A stretch of 64,000 nucleotides of DNA from contig CASECZ010000002.1 of the NCBI GenBank assembly GCA_949286725.1, positions 248,001 through 312,000 on the forward strand, given 5' to 3'. The notes beneath the pieces were generated by a model, which searched no databases, was not told the origin of the DNA, and saw nothing but the letters and a program-made list of their open reading frames with translations. The stretch comes from an uncultured Clostridia bacterium. Its GTDB lineage: Bacteria; Bacillota; Clostridia; Christensenellales; CAG-917. The position numbers were made by a program, and so were the translations under genes. Every line of letters begins with the position of its first letter. Position 1 is the stretch's first letter. This document shows positions 31,401 to 45,386 of the stretch, one piece after another.

Positions 31401-32519
31401 TTATGACAGCAATACGGTGGCGAACGCCGCAATCGCGTCGCCTTTGCCGAGCTCGCCCACCTCTTCGTTGGTGGTGGCGGCAACTCCCACGCGCCCGGCG
31501 GGTATGCCGAGAAGTGCGGCGGCACTCGCGCGCATTTTGTCGATGTACGGCGAAATGCGGGGGTGCATCGCTATTATCGTGACGGAGCAGTTGACGACGG
31601 AGCGGTTTTCGGCGCGCATTATGTCGAGCACGCCCCGCAGAAGGTCTTTGCTGTCCGCGTCGTCGTAAGCAGGGTCGTCCACGGGGTAGAGGTGTCCGAT
31701 GTCCTTCTTGCCGAGAGCGGACAGTATCGCGTCCATAAGGGCGTGAATCGCCGCGTCGCCGTCGGAGTGTGCGACGAAGGAATACGGACAGGAAATTTTC
31801 ACGCCGAGCAAGGGCAACCCGTCGCCTTCGCGCAGTCGGTGTATGTCGTAACCGCTGCCGACAAGGCAGGGCACGAGGTCGGTTTTGACGGTGATTTTTC
31901 TGTTGGCGGCGTCTCCGTCAACCAAAAGTACGTTGCCGTGCAGTACGCTGTCCGCCACGCCGAAATCGTCGAGGAAATCGCCCGTGCGGTTGCGGTACGC
32001 GTCAAGTATGACGTCGCGCGCAAACCCCATAGGGGTTTGAACCAGGCGGAACCCGTTGCGGTCGAGGGGCGCCGCTCCGTTTACGGTCACGGCGAGCAGA
32101 TTGTCGGTCAGCGGGAGTACGGGTATGCAGGCGCCGCGTTCCTCGGTGCCTTGCATAACCCTTTCGACGACTTCCCGCGTGACGAAAGGACGCGCTCCGT
32201 CGTGTATCAGCACGAAATCGCAATCGTCCTCCGTGGCTTCCAGTCCGTATGCCACCGTCTGCGTGCGGCTGTTGCCGCCGCGTGTGAGAACTATTCTGCG
32301 GTCGTCGTCCATATGCGCGGCTTCCAGCCTGTCGAGCAACTCGTCGGAAGAGTCGGTGTCGATGGCGACGACGATACGCGTTATTTCGCGGAAGGGGAGA
32401 AAAGCCCCGATTGCTTCCGCGATGACGCAGGAGGAGTTGCAGGGCTCGAAGAGTTTGTTTTCCTTGCCGTAACGGACGCTGTGTCCGCCTGCGGCGATGA
32501 CGACGTTGAAAGTTTTCAT
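31401..32519 (-). CDS. ispDF: bifunctional IspD/IspF (MEP isoprenoid pathway)
   Basis: A 372-residue fusion. Residues 1 to about 215 are IspD (CTP transfer to MEP): nucleotide loop AAGGHSVRYGKENK near 8, IHDGARPFV near 105, QTPMGF near 160. Residues about 220-372 are IspF (cyclodiphosphate synthase): metal ligands in SGYDIHR and AHSDGDAAIHALMDAIL, DIGHLYPVDDPAYDDADS, and TTNEEVG near 345. It catalyses steps 3 and 5 of the pathway; step 4 (IspE) is not in the window. IspD-IspF fusions are known in scattered bacteria. The frame is open 35 codons further upstream, but the promoter lies there. Confidence 0.94.
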   Translation of the reverse strand: MKTFNVVIAAGGHSVRYGKENKLFEPCNSSCVIAEAIGAFLPFREITRIVVAIDTDSSDELLDRLEAAHMDDDRRIVLTRGGNSRTQTVAYGLEATEDDCDFVLIHDGARPFVTREVVERVMQGTEERGACIPVLPLTDNLLAVTVNGAAPLDRNGFRLVQTPMGFARDVILDAYRNRTGDFLDDFGVADSVLHGNVLLVDGDAANRKITVKTDLVPCLVGSGYDIHRLREGDGLPLLGVKISCPYSFVAHSDGDAAIHALMDAILSALGKKDIGHLYPVDDPAYDDADSKDLLRGVLDIMRAENRSVVNCSVTIIAMHPRISPYIDKMRASAAALLGIPAGRVGVAATTNEEVGELGKGDAIAAFATVLLS

Positions 32520-32556
32520 AGCGTACCCGCGCGTGCAAGCGCAACGCGCCTTAATC

Positions 32557-32585
32557 ATTATAATGCACGCGCCTGCGGAATGCAA
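32557..32585 (-). promoter_or_regulatory. promoter of ispDF
   Basis: TTGCAT, a 17-nt spacer and TATAAT on the minus strand, about 38 nt before the ATG. Confidence 0.75.
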
Positions 32586-32732
32586 GAAAAAGGCGCGCAG
32601 GCAGGCGCGCGGAAAGCGTCGCAAAACGGCGGGGAAGGAGAAAACAGGCGCACGGAATGCGGAAAATGCCGAAAAAAGCGGCTGAACCCGGTAATAAAAC
32701 AGAACGGACGACGGGGCGGAAACGCGAGCACG

Positions 32733-32756
32733 AAAAAAGCCGCCTTGCGGGCGGCT
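32733..32756 (-). terminator. terminator of rqcP
   Basis: GCCGCC, a five-base loop and GGCGGC followed by TTTTTT on the minus strand, 21 nt after the rqcP stop. Confidence 0.85.
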
Positions 32757-32776
32757 CGTCGGGTCGGAAAGTGTTT

Positions 32777-33025
32777 TCAGGCGTCGGGAAGTATGCGATA
32801 CATCTCGACGGCGGACTGTTTGGTCTGTTTCTCGTCCACGCTCAGGACCTCGAACGTCAACGAACTGTTGCCGAAAGACACGGTGACGACGTCGCCGACC
32901 TTTACCTCTTTCGAGGGCTTCGCGGGTTTGGAATTTATCTCTATTCTGCCGCCGTTGCAGGCGTCCGCCGCTACCGTGCGGCGTTTGATTACGCGAGATA
33001 CTTTCAGGAATTTGTCGATTCTCAT
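32777..33025 (-). CDS. rqcP: S4-domain ribosome quality control factor RqcP (YabO)
   Basis: An 82-residue protein that is essentially one S4 RNA-binding domain: MRIDKFLKVSRVIKRRTVA at the start, GGRIEIN.KPAKPSKEVK in the middle and a conserved EMY.IL end, closely following Bacillus YabO. RqcP works with RqcH on stalled 50S subunits during C-terminal alanine tailing. The frame is open far upstream, but homology starts at this ATG. Its leader contains the stem GTTCCGC/GCGGAAC (33052-33068). It is divergent from rpoB. Confidence 0.92.
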   Translation of the reverse strand: MRIDKFLKVSRVIKRRTVAADACNGGRIEINSKPAKPSKEVKVGDVVTVSFGNSSLTFEVLSVDEKQTKQSAVEMYRILPDA

Positions 33026-33120
33026 ACTTCGTTTACGGGTGGTTTTCGGGCGTGTTCCGCACCGCGGAACGCGCTTTTGAAAAAACCGCGAAATTCTCTT
33101 TATTTTATGTACGCGCGCGC

Positions 33121-33149
33121 TTGACAGCCTTGCCAATTGCTGATACAAT
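33121..33149 (+). promoter_or_regulatory. promoter of rpoB-rpoC
   Basis: TTGACA, exact 17-nt spacer and TACAAT, leaving an untranslated leader of about 175 nt before rpoB. Confidence 0.85.
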
Positions 33150-33175
33150 AGGAAAATGCGCAATAATGCTTAATT

Positions 33176-33206
33176 CTACCCTCAAACTTCCTGATTTTGG
33201 GGGTAG
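33176..33206 (+). promoter_or_regulatory. stem-loop in the rpoB leader
   Basis: CTACCCTCAAA pairs with TTTGGGGGTAG over 11 positions, including one G-T pair, around a 9-nt loop. It lies about 20 nt into the rpoB message. No U-tract follows, so it is not a simple terminator. A second, weaker pairing (TTCCGC with GCGG) and a U-rich run lie just before the rpoB Shine-Dalgarno. Confidence 0.6.
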
Positions 33207-33332
33207 GGGGTTATATCCCGTACTGCAAGTATAGCGCAGAGCAACAAAAAAAACAACTGCTTTCCGCGAAACCCGAAAATTTTTCAGATTTTTTTTGCGG
33301 GGAACAAATCGGTAATTTTCAAGGAGTAAAAA

Positions 33333-36300
33333 ATGTCCCAAAGAATTCACAAGGCCTTGTACGGAACCACCGAGCGTCAGACTTTCTCCAAAATCAAAGA
33401 CGTACTCGACATTCCGTACCTTATCGAGGTGCAAAAGGATTCCTACGCCAACTTCATCGACGAAGGCATAAGAGAAGTCTTCAAAGACTATTCGCCCATC
33501 GTCGACTTCGCCGGCAGACTCAAACTGGAATTCTTGTCTCACTCGCTCACGGGCGAGCCGAAATACTCCGTCAAGGAGTGCAAGGACCGCGACACCACCT
33601 ACGCTCTTCCTCTGCGCGTAAAGACCCGCCTTACCTTTATGGACACGGGCGAGTTCATCGAGCAGGAAGTGTTTATGGGCGACTTCCCCCTTATGACGGA
33701 CGCGGGTTCGTTCGTCATCAACGGTGCGGAACGCGTCATCGTCAGTCAGCTTGTCAGAAGCCCCGGCGTGTACAGCGAAAAGTCGCTTGACAAAAACGGC
33801 ACTCCGCGTTTCAAGACCACGGTCATCCCCAACAGAGGCGCGTGGCTGGAATTCGAACAGGACCAGAACGACGTGCAGTGGGTTCACGTCGACCGCACCA
33901 GAAAGATTACGTCCACCACGCTGCTGCGCGCGCTGGGCTACGGCACGGACGAGCAGCTTGCCGAGCTGTTCGGCGGTGACGATATGATTGACGCCACCTG
34001 CAAGAAGGACGTCAACTGCAAGACGGAAGAGGCCGGCAAGATGGATTTGTTCAGACGTCTGCGTCCCGGCGAAGTCCCGACCATCGAAGGTGCCGATATC
34101 CTCATCAACAACACTTTCTACGAATACAAGAAATACGACCTCGCAAGAGTAGGCAGATACAAGTACAACAAGAAGCTGTCGCTTGCCTCCCGTATCGAGG
34201 GTATGGAACTTGCTTCCGACGTCGTCAGCCCCCTGACGGGCGAAATCCTCGCCTCCAAGGGCGAGAAGCCCGACGCGGCGAAGGCGAAGGAAATCCAGAA
34301 CAACGCCGTCAACGAAGTTTACCTCGCGTTCAAGCACGCGGACGGCTCTGCGGGCAGCTATAAGGTCATCGGCAACAACACCGTCGACCTCGACGCGTTC
34401 GTCGACTGCAACCCCCGCGAACTCGGCGTGTTCGAAAAGGTGTACTATCCCACGCTGCGCGACCTTATGGCGGAGTTCACCGACCCCGACGAACTCAAAC
34501 TGGCAATCAAGGCCTCCGTCGACAAACTCGTGTTCAAGCACATCACCATCGACGATATCGTGGCGACCGTCAGTTACAACCTCGGACTGCGTCACGGGTT
34601 CGGCACCTGCGACGACATCGACCACCTCAGCAACCGTCGCGTGCGTCCCGTCGGCGAACTGCTTCAGAATCAGTTCCGCATCGGCGTGTCCCGCCTCGAA
34701 AGAGTGGTCAAAGAGAGAATGGCGTCCGCACAGGAGAATGCGGAAATCACTCCTCAGACCCTCATCAACATCCGTCCCGTCACGAGCGCGATAAAAGAGT
34801 TCTTCGGTTCCTCGCAGCTGTCCCAGTTCATGGACCAGCCCAACCCCATCGCGGAACTTACGCACAAGAGAAAGCTCTCCGCACTCGGTCCCGGCGGTCT
34901 GAACCGCGAACGCGCGAGTTTCGAAGTCCGCGACGTTCACCACTCTCACTACGGTCGTATGTGCCCGATTGAAACGCCCGAAGGTCAGAACATCGGTCTG
35001 ATTTCCTCGTTGTCCACGTATGCACGCGTCAACGAGTACGGTTTCATCGAGTCGCCCTACCGCAGAATCGACAAGGCGACGGGCGTCGTCACCGACGAAG
35101 TCGTGTATATGACGGCGGACGAAGAGGACAAATACGTCGTCGCGCAGGCGAACGAGGAACTCGACGAAGAGAGCAAATTCGTCCGTGACCGCGTCACCTG
35201 CCGTATCAGAAGCGACATCCGCGAAGTACCCAAGAGCCAGGTCGACTACATGGACGTTTCGCCCAAACAGCTCGTCTCCATAGCGACCGCGCTCATTCCC
35301 TTCCTCGAAAACGACGATACCAACCGTGCTCTGATGGGCTCCAACATGCAGCGTCAGGCGGTTCCGCTTCTCAAACCCGAGGCACCTATGATCGCGACGG
35401 GCGTCGAGCACAGAATCGCATACGACAGCGGCGCGCTCAAAATCGCAAAGCGCGACGGTTACGTCGAGTACGTCGACTCCGACAAAATCGTGGTCAAGAC
35501 GGACGACGGCGACACCGACGTCTACACGATGTCCAAATTCGAGCGTTCCAACCAGTCTACCTGCATAAACCAGCACCCCATCGTGTCCAAGGGCGACAGA
35601 GTGGTTGCGGAAAAACGCGACGAGAAGGGTAAAGTCCTCAACGAGGCAACCGTGCTTGCGGATGGTCCCGCCACCGATAAGGGCGAGCTCGCACTCGGCA
35701 GAAACATCCTCGTCGGCTTCATGAGCTGGGAAGGCTACAACTACGAGGACGCAATACTTATCAGCGAAGAACTCGTCAAGAACGACGTGTTCACATCCAT
35801 ACACATCGAGGAGCACGAAATCGAAGCCCGCGACACCAAACTCGGCGAAGAGCAGATTACGCGTGACATTCCCAACCTCTCCGACGAAGCGTTGAAGAAC
35901 CTCGACGAGGACGGTATCGTCCGCGTCGGTGCGGAAGTCAGGAGCGGCGATATCCTCGTCGGCAAGGTCACCCCGAAGGGCGAGACCGAGCTCACTCCCG
36001 AAGAGAGACTGCTCCGCGCGATATTCGGCGAGAAGGCGAGAGAGGTCCGCGACACCTCTCTGCGCGTTCCCAACGGCGAGGGCGGCATAGTCGTCGACGT
36101 CAAGATTTTCACCAGAAAGAACCGCGACGAACTCAGCCCCGGCGTCAACAAACTCGTCCGTGTCTATATCGCGCAGAAACGTAAGATTTCCGTCGGCGAC
36201 AAGATGGCGGGACGTCACGGCAACAAGGGCGTCATCTCCCGCGTGCTTCCCAAAGAGGATATGCCTTTCCTCGCGGACGGCACTCCGCTGCAAATCGTTC

Positions 36301-37151
36301 TGAACCCCCTCGGCGTTCCTTCCCGTATGAACATCGGTCAGGTTCTGGAAGTTCACCTCGGTCTGGTCGCCAACATGCTGGGCTGGAAGGTGGCAACCCC
36401 CGTCTTCGACGGCGCGAACGAACAGGATATCAAGCAGCTGTTCGCAGACTGCGGAATATTCAACAAAGACGGCAAAGTGGACGGCAAAATCCAGCTCTTC
36501 GACGGCAGAACGGGCGAACCTTTCGAGAACCCCGTCACCGTGGGCTACATGTACATGCTCAAACTGCATCACCTCGTCGACGACAAGATTCACGCCAGAA
36601 GCACCGGTCCTTACAGCCTCGTCACGCAACAGCCTCTGGGCGGCAAAGCGCAGTTCGGCGGACAGCGTTTCGGCGAAATGGAAGTCTGGGCGCTCGAAGC
36701 ATACGGCGCGGCGAATATGTTGCAGGAAATCCTCACGGTCAAGTCCGACGACGTCGTGGGACGTGTCAAGACCTACGAATCCATAGTGAAAGGCAACAAT
36801 ATATCCGAGCCCGGCATTCCCGAGTCCTTCAAGGTGCTCGTCAAGGAATTGCAGAGCCTCGGCCTCGACGTCAAGGTGCTCACAGAGGACCGCGACGAAG
36901 TCAAACTGCGCGACTACTCCGACGAAGAGCTTGACTTCGAATCTCCCGCCATCAGAAAGGACGAGGATTTGAAGGAAGTCGATATTCTCGGCGGCGGCAA
37001 TATCTTCGAGAACATTGCCCCCGAAAGCACGGGCATCGACAATCTGTTCGATACCGGTGACGACGACGAAAATATCTTCGGCGCGCTGACGGAATCCGTA
37101 CCCGATATGTTCGACCTCTTCGGCGACAAGGGCGATTCCGACGAGAACTGA
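33333..37151 (+). CDS. rpoB: DNA-directed RNA polymerase subunit beta
   Basis: A 1272-residue RpoB of Firmicutes size. The rifampicin region is recognisable ([31 protein letters not shown] around 490, given here as the family landmark [11 protein letters not shown]). Also present are [20 protein letters not shown], the active-site EGYNYEDAI and the late [12 protein letters not shown]. It carries a long acidic C-terminal tail (about 1190-1272). CAAGGAG precedes the ATG. rpoC follows 14 nt later. It is preceded by rqcP on the opposite strand, not by rplL as in most bacteria. Confidence 0.98.
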   Translation: MSQRIHKALYGTTERQTFSKIKDVLDIPYLIEVQKDSYANFIDEGIREVFKDYSPIVDFAGRLKLEFLSHSLTGEPKYSVKECKDRDTTYALPLRVKTRLTFMDTGEFIEQEVFMGDFPLMTDAGSFVINGAERVIVSQLVRSPGVYSEKSLDKNGTPRFKTTVIPNRGAWLEFEQDQNDVQWVHVDRTRKITSTTLLRALGYGTDEQLAELFGGDDMIDATCKKDVNCKTEEAGKMDLFRRLRPGEVPTIEGADILINNTFYEYKKYDLARVGRYKYNKKLSLASRIEGMELASDVVSPLTGEILASKGEKPDAAKAKEIQNNAVNEVYLAFKHADGSAGSYKVIGNNTVDLDAFVDCNPRELGVFEKVYYPTLRDLMAEFTDPDELKLAIKASVDKLVFKHITIDDIVATVSYNLGLRHGFGTCDDIDHLSNRRVRPVGELLQNQFRIGVSRLERVVKERMASAQENAEITPQTLINIRPVTSAIKEFFGSSQLSQFMDQPNPIAELTHKRKLSALGPGGLNRERASFEVRDVHHSHYGRMCPIETPEGQNIGLISSLSTYARVNEYGFIESPYRRIDKATGVVTDEVVYMTADEEDKYVVAQANEELDEESKFVRDRVTCRIRSDIREVPKSQVDYMDVSPKQLVSIATALIPFLENDDTNRALMGSNMQRQAVPLLKPEAPMIATGVEHRIAYDSGALKIAKRDGYVEYVDSDKIVVKTDDGDTDVYTMSKFERSNQSTCINQHPIVSKGDRVVAEKRDEKGKVLNEATVLADGPATDKGELALGRNILVGFMSWEGYNYEDAILISEELVKNDVFTSIHIEEHEIEARDTKLGEEQITRDIPNLSDEALKNLDEDGIVRVGAEVRSGDILVGKVTPKGETELTPEERLLRAIFGEKAREVRDTSLRVPNGEGGIVVDVKIFTRKNRDELSPGVNKLVRVYIAQKRKISVGDKMAGRHGNKGVISRVLPKEDMPFLADGTPLQIVLNPLGVPSRMNIGQVLEVHLGLVANMLGWKVATPVFDGANEQDIKQLFADCGIFNKDGKVDGKIQLFDGRTGEPFENPVTVGYMYMLKLHHLVDDKIHARSTGPYSLVTQQPLGGKAQFGGQRFGEMEVWALEAYGAANMLQEILTVKSDDVVGRVKTYESIVKGNNISEPGIPESFKVLVKELQSLGLDVKVLTEDRDEVKLRDYSDEELDFESPAIRKDEDLKEVDILGGGNIFENIAPESTGIDNLFDTGDDDENIFGALTESVPDMFDLFGDKGDSDEN

Positions 37152-37165
37152 GACAGGAGGACAAT

Positions 37166-40960
<3,795 letters not shown>

Positions 40961-40961
40961 T

Positions 40962-42152
40962 ATGAAAGAACCGCAAAAAAGATTTTTTACCTCTGAAAGC
41001 GTGACCGAGGGGCATCCCGACAAGGTCTGCGACCAGATTGCCGATGCCATACTCGACGACATTTTCACGGAAGATCCTTCCGCGAGGGTTGCCGTCGAGG
41101 TGTGCGCGACGACGGGTATGGTAATGGTTTTCGGCGAGGTTTCGACCAGCCATTACAGCGACATAGCGGGCATAGTGCGCGGCGTGGTGAAAGACGTGGG
41201 TTACGACGACAGCTCCCTCGGCTTCGACTACAAAACCTGCGCCGTGCTGTCCTCTCTGGACGAGCAGTCGCCCGATATCGCGCGCGGCGTCGACGAGGCG
41301 GCGGATTACGTCGGTTGCGACGAGTACGACAAACTCGGTGCGGGCGATCAGGGTATGATGTTCGGCTACGCCACGGACGAAACGGCGGAGTATATGCCTC
41401 TGCCCATAATGCTGGCGCACGCCGTGACGCGCAAACTCACCGAAGTGCGCAAGTCGGGCGAACTGCCTTGGCTGCGTCCCGACGGAAAGAGCCAGATCAC
41501 CGTCGAATACATAGACGGCGTGCCCGAGAGGGTGGACGTCGTCGTGCTTTCGGCTCAGCATTCCGAGGACGTCGACGCGGCGACGCTGGAAAAGGAGCTG
41601 ACGGAGAAGGTCATCCGTCGCGCCATTCCCGCGGAGTACCTCGACGGCGACACCAAGATATTCATCAATCCCACGGGCAGGTTCGTAAAGGGCGGACCCG
41701 CGGGCGACAGCGGCGTCACGGGCAGAAAAATCATCGTGGACACCTACGGCGGTTTCTGTCCTCACGGAGGCGGCGCGCTGTCGGGAAAAGACCCCACGAA
41801 AGTGGACAGGAGCGGGCTGTATATGGCGCGTTACGTATGCAAGAACCTCGTTGCGGCAGGCGTATGCCGCAGGGTGGAATTGCAGGTTGCGTACGCTATT
41901 GGAATGGCACGCCCCGTGTCCGTGTACGTCAACAGTTTCGGTACGGGCGTCGTTGACGACGACGTCATTGCCGAGATAGTTTCCGAAGTGTTCGATTTGC
42001 GCCCGCGCGCAATCATCGACAACCTCGGACTGAACAGACCCATTTACCGTGCGACCTCCAACTACGGGCATTTAGGCAGAGCCGAGTTCCCGTGGGAGAG
42101 GACGGACAAGGTCGACGACGTGCGCAGAGTGCTGGAAAGATACACGAAATGA
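40962..42152 (+). CDS. metK: S-adenosylmethionine synthetase
   Basis: A 396-residue MetK making SAM from methionine and ATP. Signatures are [19 protein letters not shown] near 12, [12 protein letters not shown] near 127 and GGAFSGKD-type loop here as [16 protein letters not shown] near 268. KNLVAAG follows near 290. It begins one base after the rpoC stop and so is probably co-transcribed with rpoBC; a terminator follows. No SAM riboswitch is present. Confidence 0.97.
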   Translation: MKEPQKRFFTSESVTEGHPDKVCDQIADAILDDIFTEDPSARVAVEVCATTGMVMVFGEVSTSHYSDIAGIVRGVVKDVGYDDSSLGFDYKTCAVLSSLDEQSPDIARGVDEAADYVGCDEYDKLGAGDQGMMFGYATDETAEYMPLPIMLAHAVTRKLTEVRKSGELPWLRPDGKSQITVEYIDGVPERVDVVVLSAQHSEDVDAATLEKELTEKVIRRAIPAEYLDGDTKIFINPTGRFVKGGPAGDSGVTGRKIIVDTYGGFCPHGGGALSGKDPTKVDRSGLYMARYVCKNLVAAGVCRRVELQVAYAIGMARPVSVYVNSFGTGVVDDDVIAEIVSEVFDLRPRAIIDNLGLNRPIYRATSNYGHLGRAEFPWERTDKVDDVRRVLERYTK

Positions 42153-42159
42153 CAAAACG

Positions 42160-42188
42160 AAAAGCAAGGTTGTTGCGCCTTGCTTTTT
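42160..42188 (+). terminator. terminator after metK
   Basis: AAAAGCAAGG and CCTTGCTTTT form a perfect 10-bp stem with an eight-base loop, ending in TTTTT, seven nt after the metK stop. Confidence 0.85.
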
Positions 42189-42218
42189 GTTTGAACGGCC
42201 TGTGCGCCGACGGGTGTT

Positions 42219-44435
42219 ATGGAACTTAAAGGCGAAGTCAAAAACCTGATATTCCGAAACGATGAAACGGGTTACACCGTGCTCGACCTTGCGTCCGAGA
42301 ACGGCGTTTTTACCGTGGTCGGAATTCTGCCCCCCGTCAGCGAAGGACAAAATCTGCGCGTGGAAGGCGATTTCAAGACGCGCAGTATGTACGGCAAACA
42401 GTTCACCGCCGAAAAGGCGTACGTCAGCGCGCCCTCCAAACTGGACGGCATAATCAAATTTCTGAGCAGCGGGCTCATCCACGGAATGGGACCCGTCACG
42501 GCGGCGGCGATAGTCGATTATCACGGCGTCAACACGCTCGAAGCGATGAAGTACCCCGTGGAAATAGCCAAGGTCAAGGGCATATCCCTGAAACGTGCCA
42601 CGGATTTCTGCCTGGCTTACTCCAAGTTGCAGAAGATGCAGTCCGCGGTCATGTTCTTGCAGGAACTGGGCATTTCCGTAAATCTCGCGCTCAAAATTTA
42701 TCGGGCGTACGAGGACGCCACCGAAGAGAAGGTGCGCAAAAACCCGTATATGCTCGTCGACGACATCGACGGCGTGGGGTTTGCCACGGCGGACAGAATA
42801 GCGGGCGAACTGGGTATCGCGCGCGACAGCGACTACCGCATATGCGCCGCGGTAAGCTATCTGCTCAAAGAGGCGTCGACCAAGAGCGGACACAACTATT
42901 TGCCCGAAAACGAACTTGTGAATGCCGCAATCGAGCTTTTAAGGCTCGATATCGACGATACGGAGCGTCGCGTGCGCGACAATATCGAGGATATGGTGCT
43001 GCTAGGCGACCTGGTCAGATACGACACGGGCGAGTGCGTCGCCATACTCACGCGCTACAACTACAACACGGAAAAGAGCATTGCGAAACGTCTTGTCAGG
43101 TTGCAGGCGGAAGCCGCCGATTTCAGGGTCAACACCGATTTCGAGGTTGCACAGTTCGAAAAGGAAGCGGGGTTTGTTCTGCACCCCAATCAGGTCGAAG
43201 CCGTGCGCGCCGCGGTGGAAAACGGCGTGCAGATAGTCACGGGCGGACCCGGCACGGGCAAGACCACGATCGTGAAGTGCATAATGCACCTTTTCAAAAA
43301 TCTCAATCAGCGGGTCGCGCTCTGCGCGCCGACGGGCAGAGCGGCAAAGAGACTGTCCGAGGCGACGGGAGAAGAGGCAAAGACCATTCATCGTATGCTC
43401 GACCTCGACTGGAAGGACGGCGGCGGACACTTCACCTACAACGAAAACCGCTCTTTGCCGCTTGACGCGGTCATCGTGGACGAGGTCAGCATGGTGGACG
43501 CCTTCGTGTTCAACGCCTTGCTCAAAGCGCTGGAACGCGGTTGCAGGCTCGTGCTCGTGGGCGACAAAGACCAGCTCGCTTCCGTCGGAGCGGGCAACGT
43601 CCTCAGCGACCTGATCAAATGCGGACGTTTCCCCGTCAGCGAACTCACGCAGATTTACCGTCAGTCGGAGCAGAGCAAAATCGTCCCCAACGCGCACAAA
43701 ATCAACAGGGGAGAAATGCCCGACCTCGACAACAAGAGTTCGGATTTCTTCTTCGAGGAGCGCGACAATTCCGAGGCTATCGCCGCCACGGCGGTGGAAC
43801 TCGTAACGCGTAGATTGCCCAAATACCTCGGAGTTTCTCCGCTGGAAATTCAGTTGCTTTGCCCGATGAAACGCGGCGCGGCGGGCACGGTAAGCCTCAA
43901 CCGCGCTTTGCAACAAGCACTCAACCCTCCCTCCCGCGACAAGCGCGAAGTCCGTCAGGGCGACACGCTCTTCCGCGAGGGTGACAAGGTCATGCAGATG
44001 CAGAACAACTATCAGCAGGAGTGGGTGCAGACGACGGGCAACCGCGTGGAAAGAGGCACGGGGGTTTTCAACGGCGACATAGGCGTCATTGAGAGCATAA
44101 ATACGCAGATAATGCAGTTTACCGTGCGTTTTGAGGACGATAAAGTGTCTGTTTATCAATATGCGGACATAGAACAACTCTCCCTCGCGTATGCCGTCAC
44201 GATACACAAATCGCAGGGGAGCGAGTTCGACGCCGTGGTTATTGCGCTGGACGCCAACTATATGTTGCAGACGCGCAACCTGCTTTACACCGCGGTCACG
44301 AGGGCGAAGAAACTGGTCGTCATAGCGGGGTCCAAAAAGACCGTCGCGCGAATGATAAAGAACAACGAAACCGCAAGACGCTATTCTCTTCTCATCAATC
44401 TGATTGAAGAGGAGTTTGCGGGCGAAGTGTTCTAG
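42219..44435 (+). CDS. recD2: RecD2-type ATP-dependent DNA helicase
   Basis: A 738-residue SF1B helicase of the RecD2 (YrrC) family that works without RecBC. An N-terminal OB-like region and helix-hairpin-helix segments (about 80-200, including IHGMGPVTAAAIV and GVGFATADRIA) precede the motor. Walker A is GGPGTGKTT near 345, then APTGRAAKRLSE, DEVSMVD and GDKDQLASVGAGNVL. Motifs IV-VI include YAVTIHKSQGSEFDAVV and LYTAVTRAKK. It unwinds DNA 5' to 3' and supports repair. Start has only a weak ribosome site. Confidence 0.94.
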   Translation: MELKGEVKNLIFRNDETGYTVLDLASENGVFTVVGILPPVSEGQNLRVEGDFKTRSMYGKQFTAEKAYVSAPSKLDGIIKFLSSGLIHGMGPVTAAAIVDYHGVNTLEAMKYPVEIAKVKGISLKRATDFCLAYSKLQKMQSAVMFLQELGISVNLALKIYRAYEDATEEKVRKNPYMLVDDIDGVGFATADRIAGELGIARDSDYRICAAVSYLLKEASTKSGHNYLPENELVNAAIELLRLDIDDTERRVRDNIEDMVLLGDLVRYDTGECVAILTRYNYNTEKSIAKRLVRLQAEAADFRVNTDFEVAQFEKEAGFVLHPNQVEAVRAAVENGVQIVTGGPGTGKTTIVKCIMHLFKNLNQRVALCAPTGRAAKRLSEATGEEAKTIHRMLDLDWKDGGGHFTYNENRSLPLDAVIVDEVSMVDAFVFNALLKALERGCRLVLVGDKDQLASVGAGNVLSDLIKCGRFPVSELTQIYRQSEQSKIVPNAHKINRGEMPDLDNKSSDFFFEERDNSEAIAATAVELVTRRLPKYLGVSPLEIQLLCPMKRGAAGTVSLNRALQQALNPPSRDKREVRQGDTLFREGDKVMQMQNNYQQEWVQTTGNRVERGTGVFNGDIGVIESINTQIMQFTVRFEDDKVSVYQYADIEQLSLAYAVTIHKSQGSEFDAVVIALDANYMLQTRNLLYTAVTRAKKLVVIAGSKKTVARMIKNNETARRYSLLINLIEEEFAGEVF

Positions 44436-44446
44436 GAGGGTGCTCC

Positions 44447-45238
44447 GTGGGTGCGAAATCGGGTGTGGCGAATGCGAAAGAAAAGTCGGAGGGCAAAGTC
44501 CTCCGCGCCGTCAAACGCGCGCTCGGCGTCCTCAAAGACGCGGTCTATCCCGAAAACGTGACCTGCGACCTCTGCGGAAAGGAATTGACAGCGGACACGC
44601 GCTACAATCTTTGCGCCGCCTGCACGGAGAAAATGCCTTCCGTGCGCGGGCACGTGTGCCTTAATTGTGGCGTGCCGATAAATGACGAAGCCGATTTCTG
44701 CCTGCGCTGTCAGCGCACGGAAAGCGTCTACAAATTAAACCGTTCGCCTCTCGTTTACGAAGGCGGAGCGAAAGGGTTGATATACGCGTTGAAGTTCGGC
44801 GGCAAAAAGTATATCGCGAAACTCCTCGGCGCGATGATGGCGGACGCCTATCTGAATTCGGACATGGACGCCGAAATCGCCGTGTTCGTTCCCATGAGCG
44901 ACGCCGAGAAAAAGAAGCGCGGATTCAATCAGGCGGAGTTGCTCGCCCGCGAAGTGGGCGAAAGGCTGGGCTTGCCCGTGCTTCCCGCGCTCGTCAAGGT
45001 CAAGGAAACCTCGCCGCAAAAGGAACTGACGGGCAAAGAGAGGGCGGACAACCTCAAAGGGTGCTTTTCCGTTGCGTATGCGGACTGGATCGCGGGGCGC
45101 AGAATTCTGCTCGTCGACGACGTGTTCACGACGGGCGCGACGGCAAACGAATGTGCCCGCACTCTGCTGAAAGCCAAGGTCAGACAGGTGAGCGTATTGA
45201 CTGCCGCAGTCACTGTGCAGAAACTCGCGACGGAATGA
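44447..45238 (+). CDS. comFC: ComF/GntX-family phosphoribosyltransferase-like protein
   Basis: A 263-residue ComFC-like protein with two N-terminal zinc-ribbon cysteine pairs (CDLCGK, CAAC, CLNCG, CLRCQ, about 28-85). A type I PRTase domain follows, with the PRPP-binding loop LLVDDVFTTGAT near 218. In naturally competent Firmicutes ComFC helps process incoming single-stranded DNA. A GTG start is preceded by AGGAGG directly after the recD2 stop, so the two genes are probably co-transcribed. Comparable GntX proteins differ only in context. Confidence 0.87.
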   Translation: MGAKSGVANAKEKSEGKVLRAVKRALGVLKDAVYPENVTCDLCGKELTADTRYNLCAACTEKMPSVRGHVCLNCGVPINDEADFCLRCQRTESVYKLNRSPLVYEGGAKGLIYALKFGGKKYIAKLLGAMMADAYLNSDMDAEIAVFVPMSDAEKKKRGFNQAELLAREVGERLGLPVLPALVKVKETSPQKELTGKERADNLKGCFSVAYADWIAGRRILLVDDVFTTGATANECARTLLKAKVRQVSVLTAAVTVQKLATE

Positions 45239-45253
45239 CGGCGGATAAAACCG

Positions 45254-45282
45254 TTGCCAGTTTGCGCCAAAAGTTATATCAT
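45254..45282 (+). promoter_or_regulatory. probable promoter of secA
   Basis: TTGCCA, a 17-nt spacer and TATCAT, giving a leader of about 95 nt that is rich in GCGC-type short inverted repeats. Confidence 0.6.
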
Positions 45283-45386
45283 TAAATAACACGATGCGCC
45301 GCACGCGCGCAATGCGCGGTTTGCGCAAGCGCACGCACGCGTCAATTCATTGGAAAACTATCAGGGCTGTGCCCGAAGGACGGAAT

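Noticed and set aside
33105-36629. 1174-codon open frame on the minus strand opposite rpoB
   Set aside because: It is a mirror of rpoB caused by strong third-position C/G preference; it has no ribosome site and its product is compositionally odd. The same holds for the 984-codon frame opposite rpoC (38114-41068).
40962-42152. SAM riboswitch before metK
   Set aside because: Only one base separates rpoC and metK, leaving no room for a leader.
45294-45386. N-terminal extension of SecA or a SecM-like arrest peptide
   Set aside because: The 31 extra residues are Arg-rich, lack a ribosome site and match neither SecA nor any arrest motif; the ATG at 45387 has a good site and fits the family.
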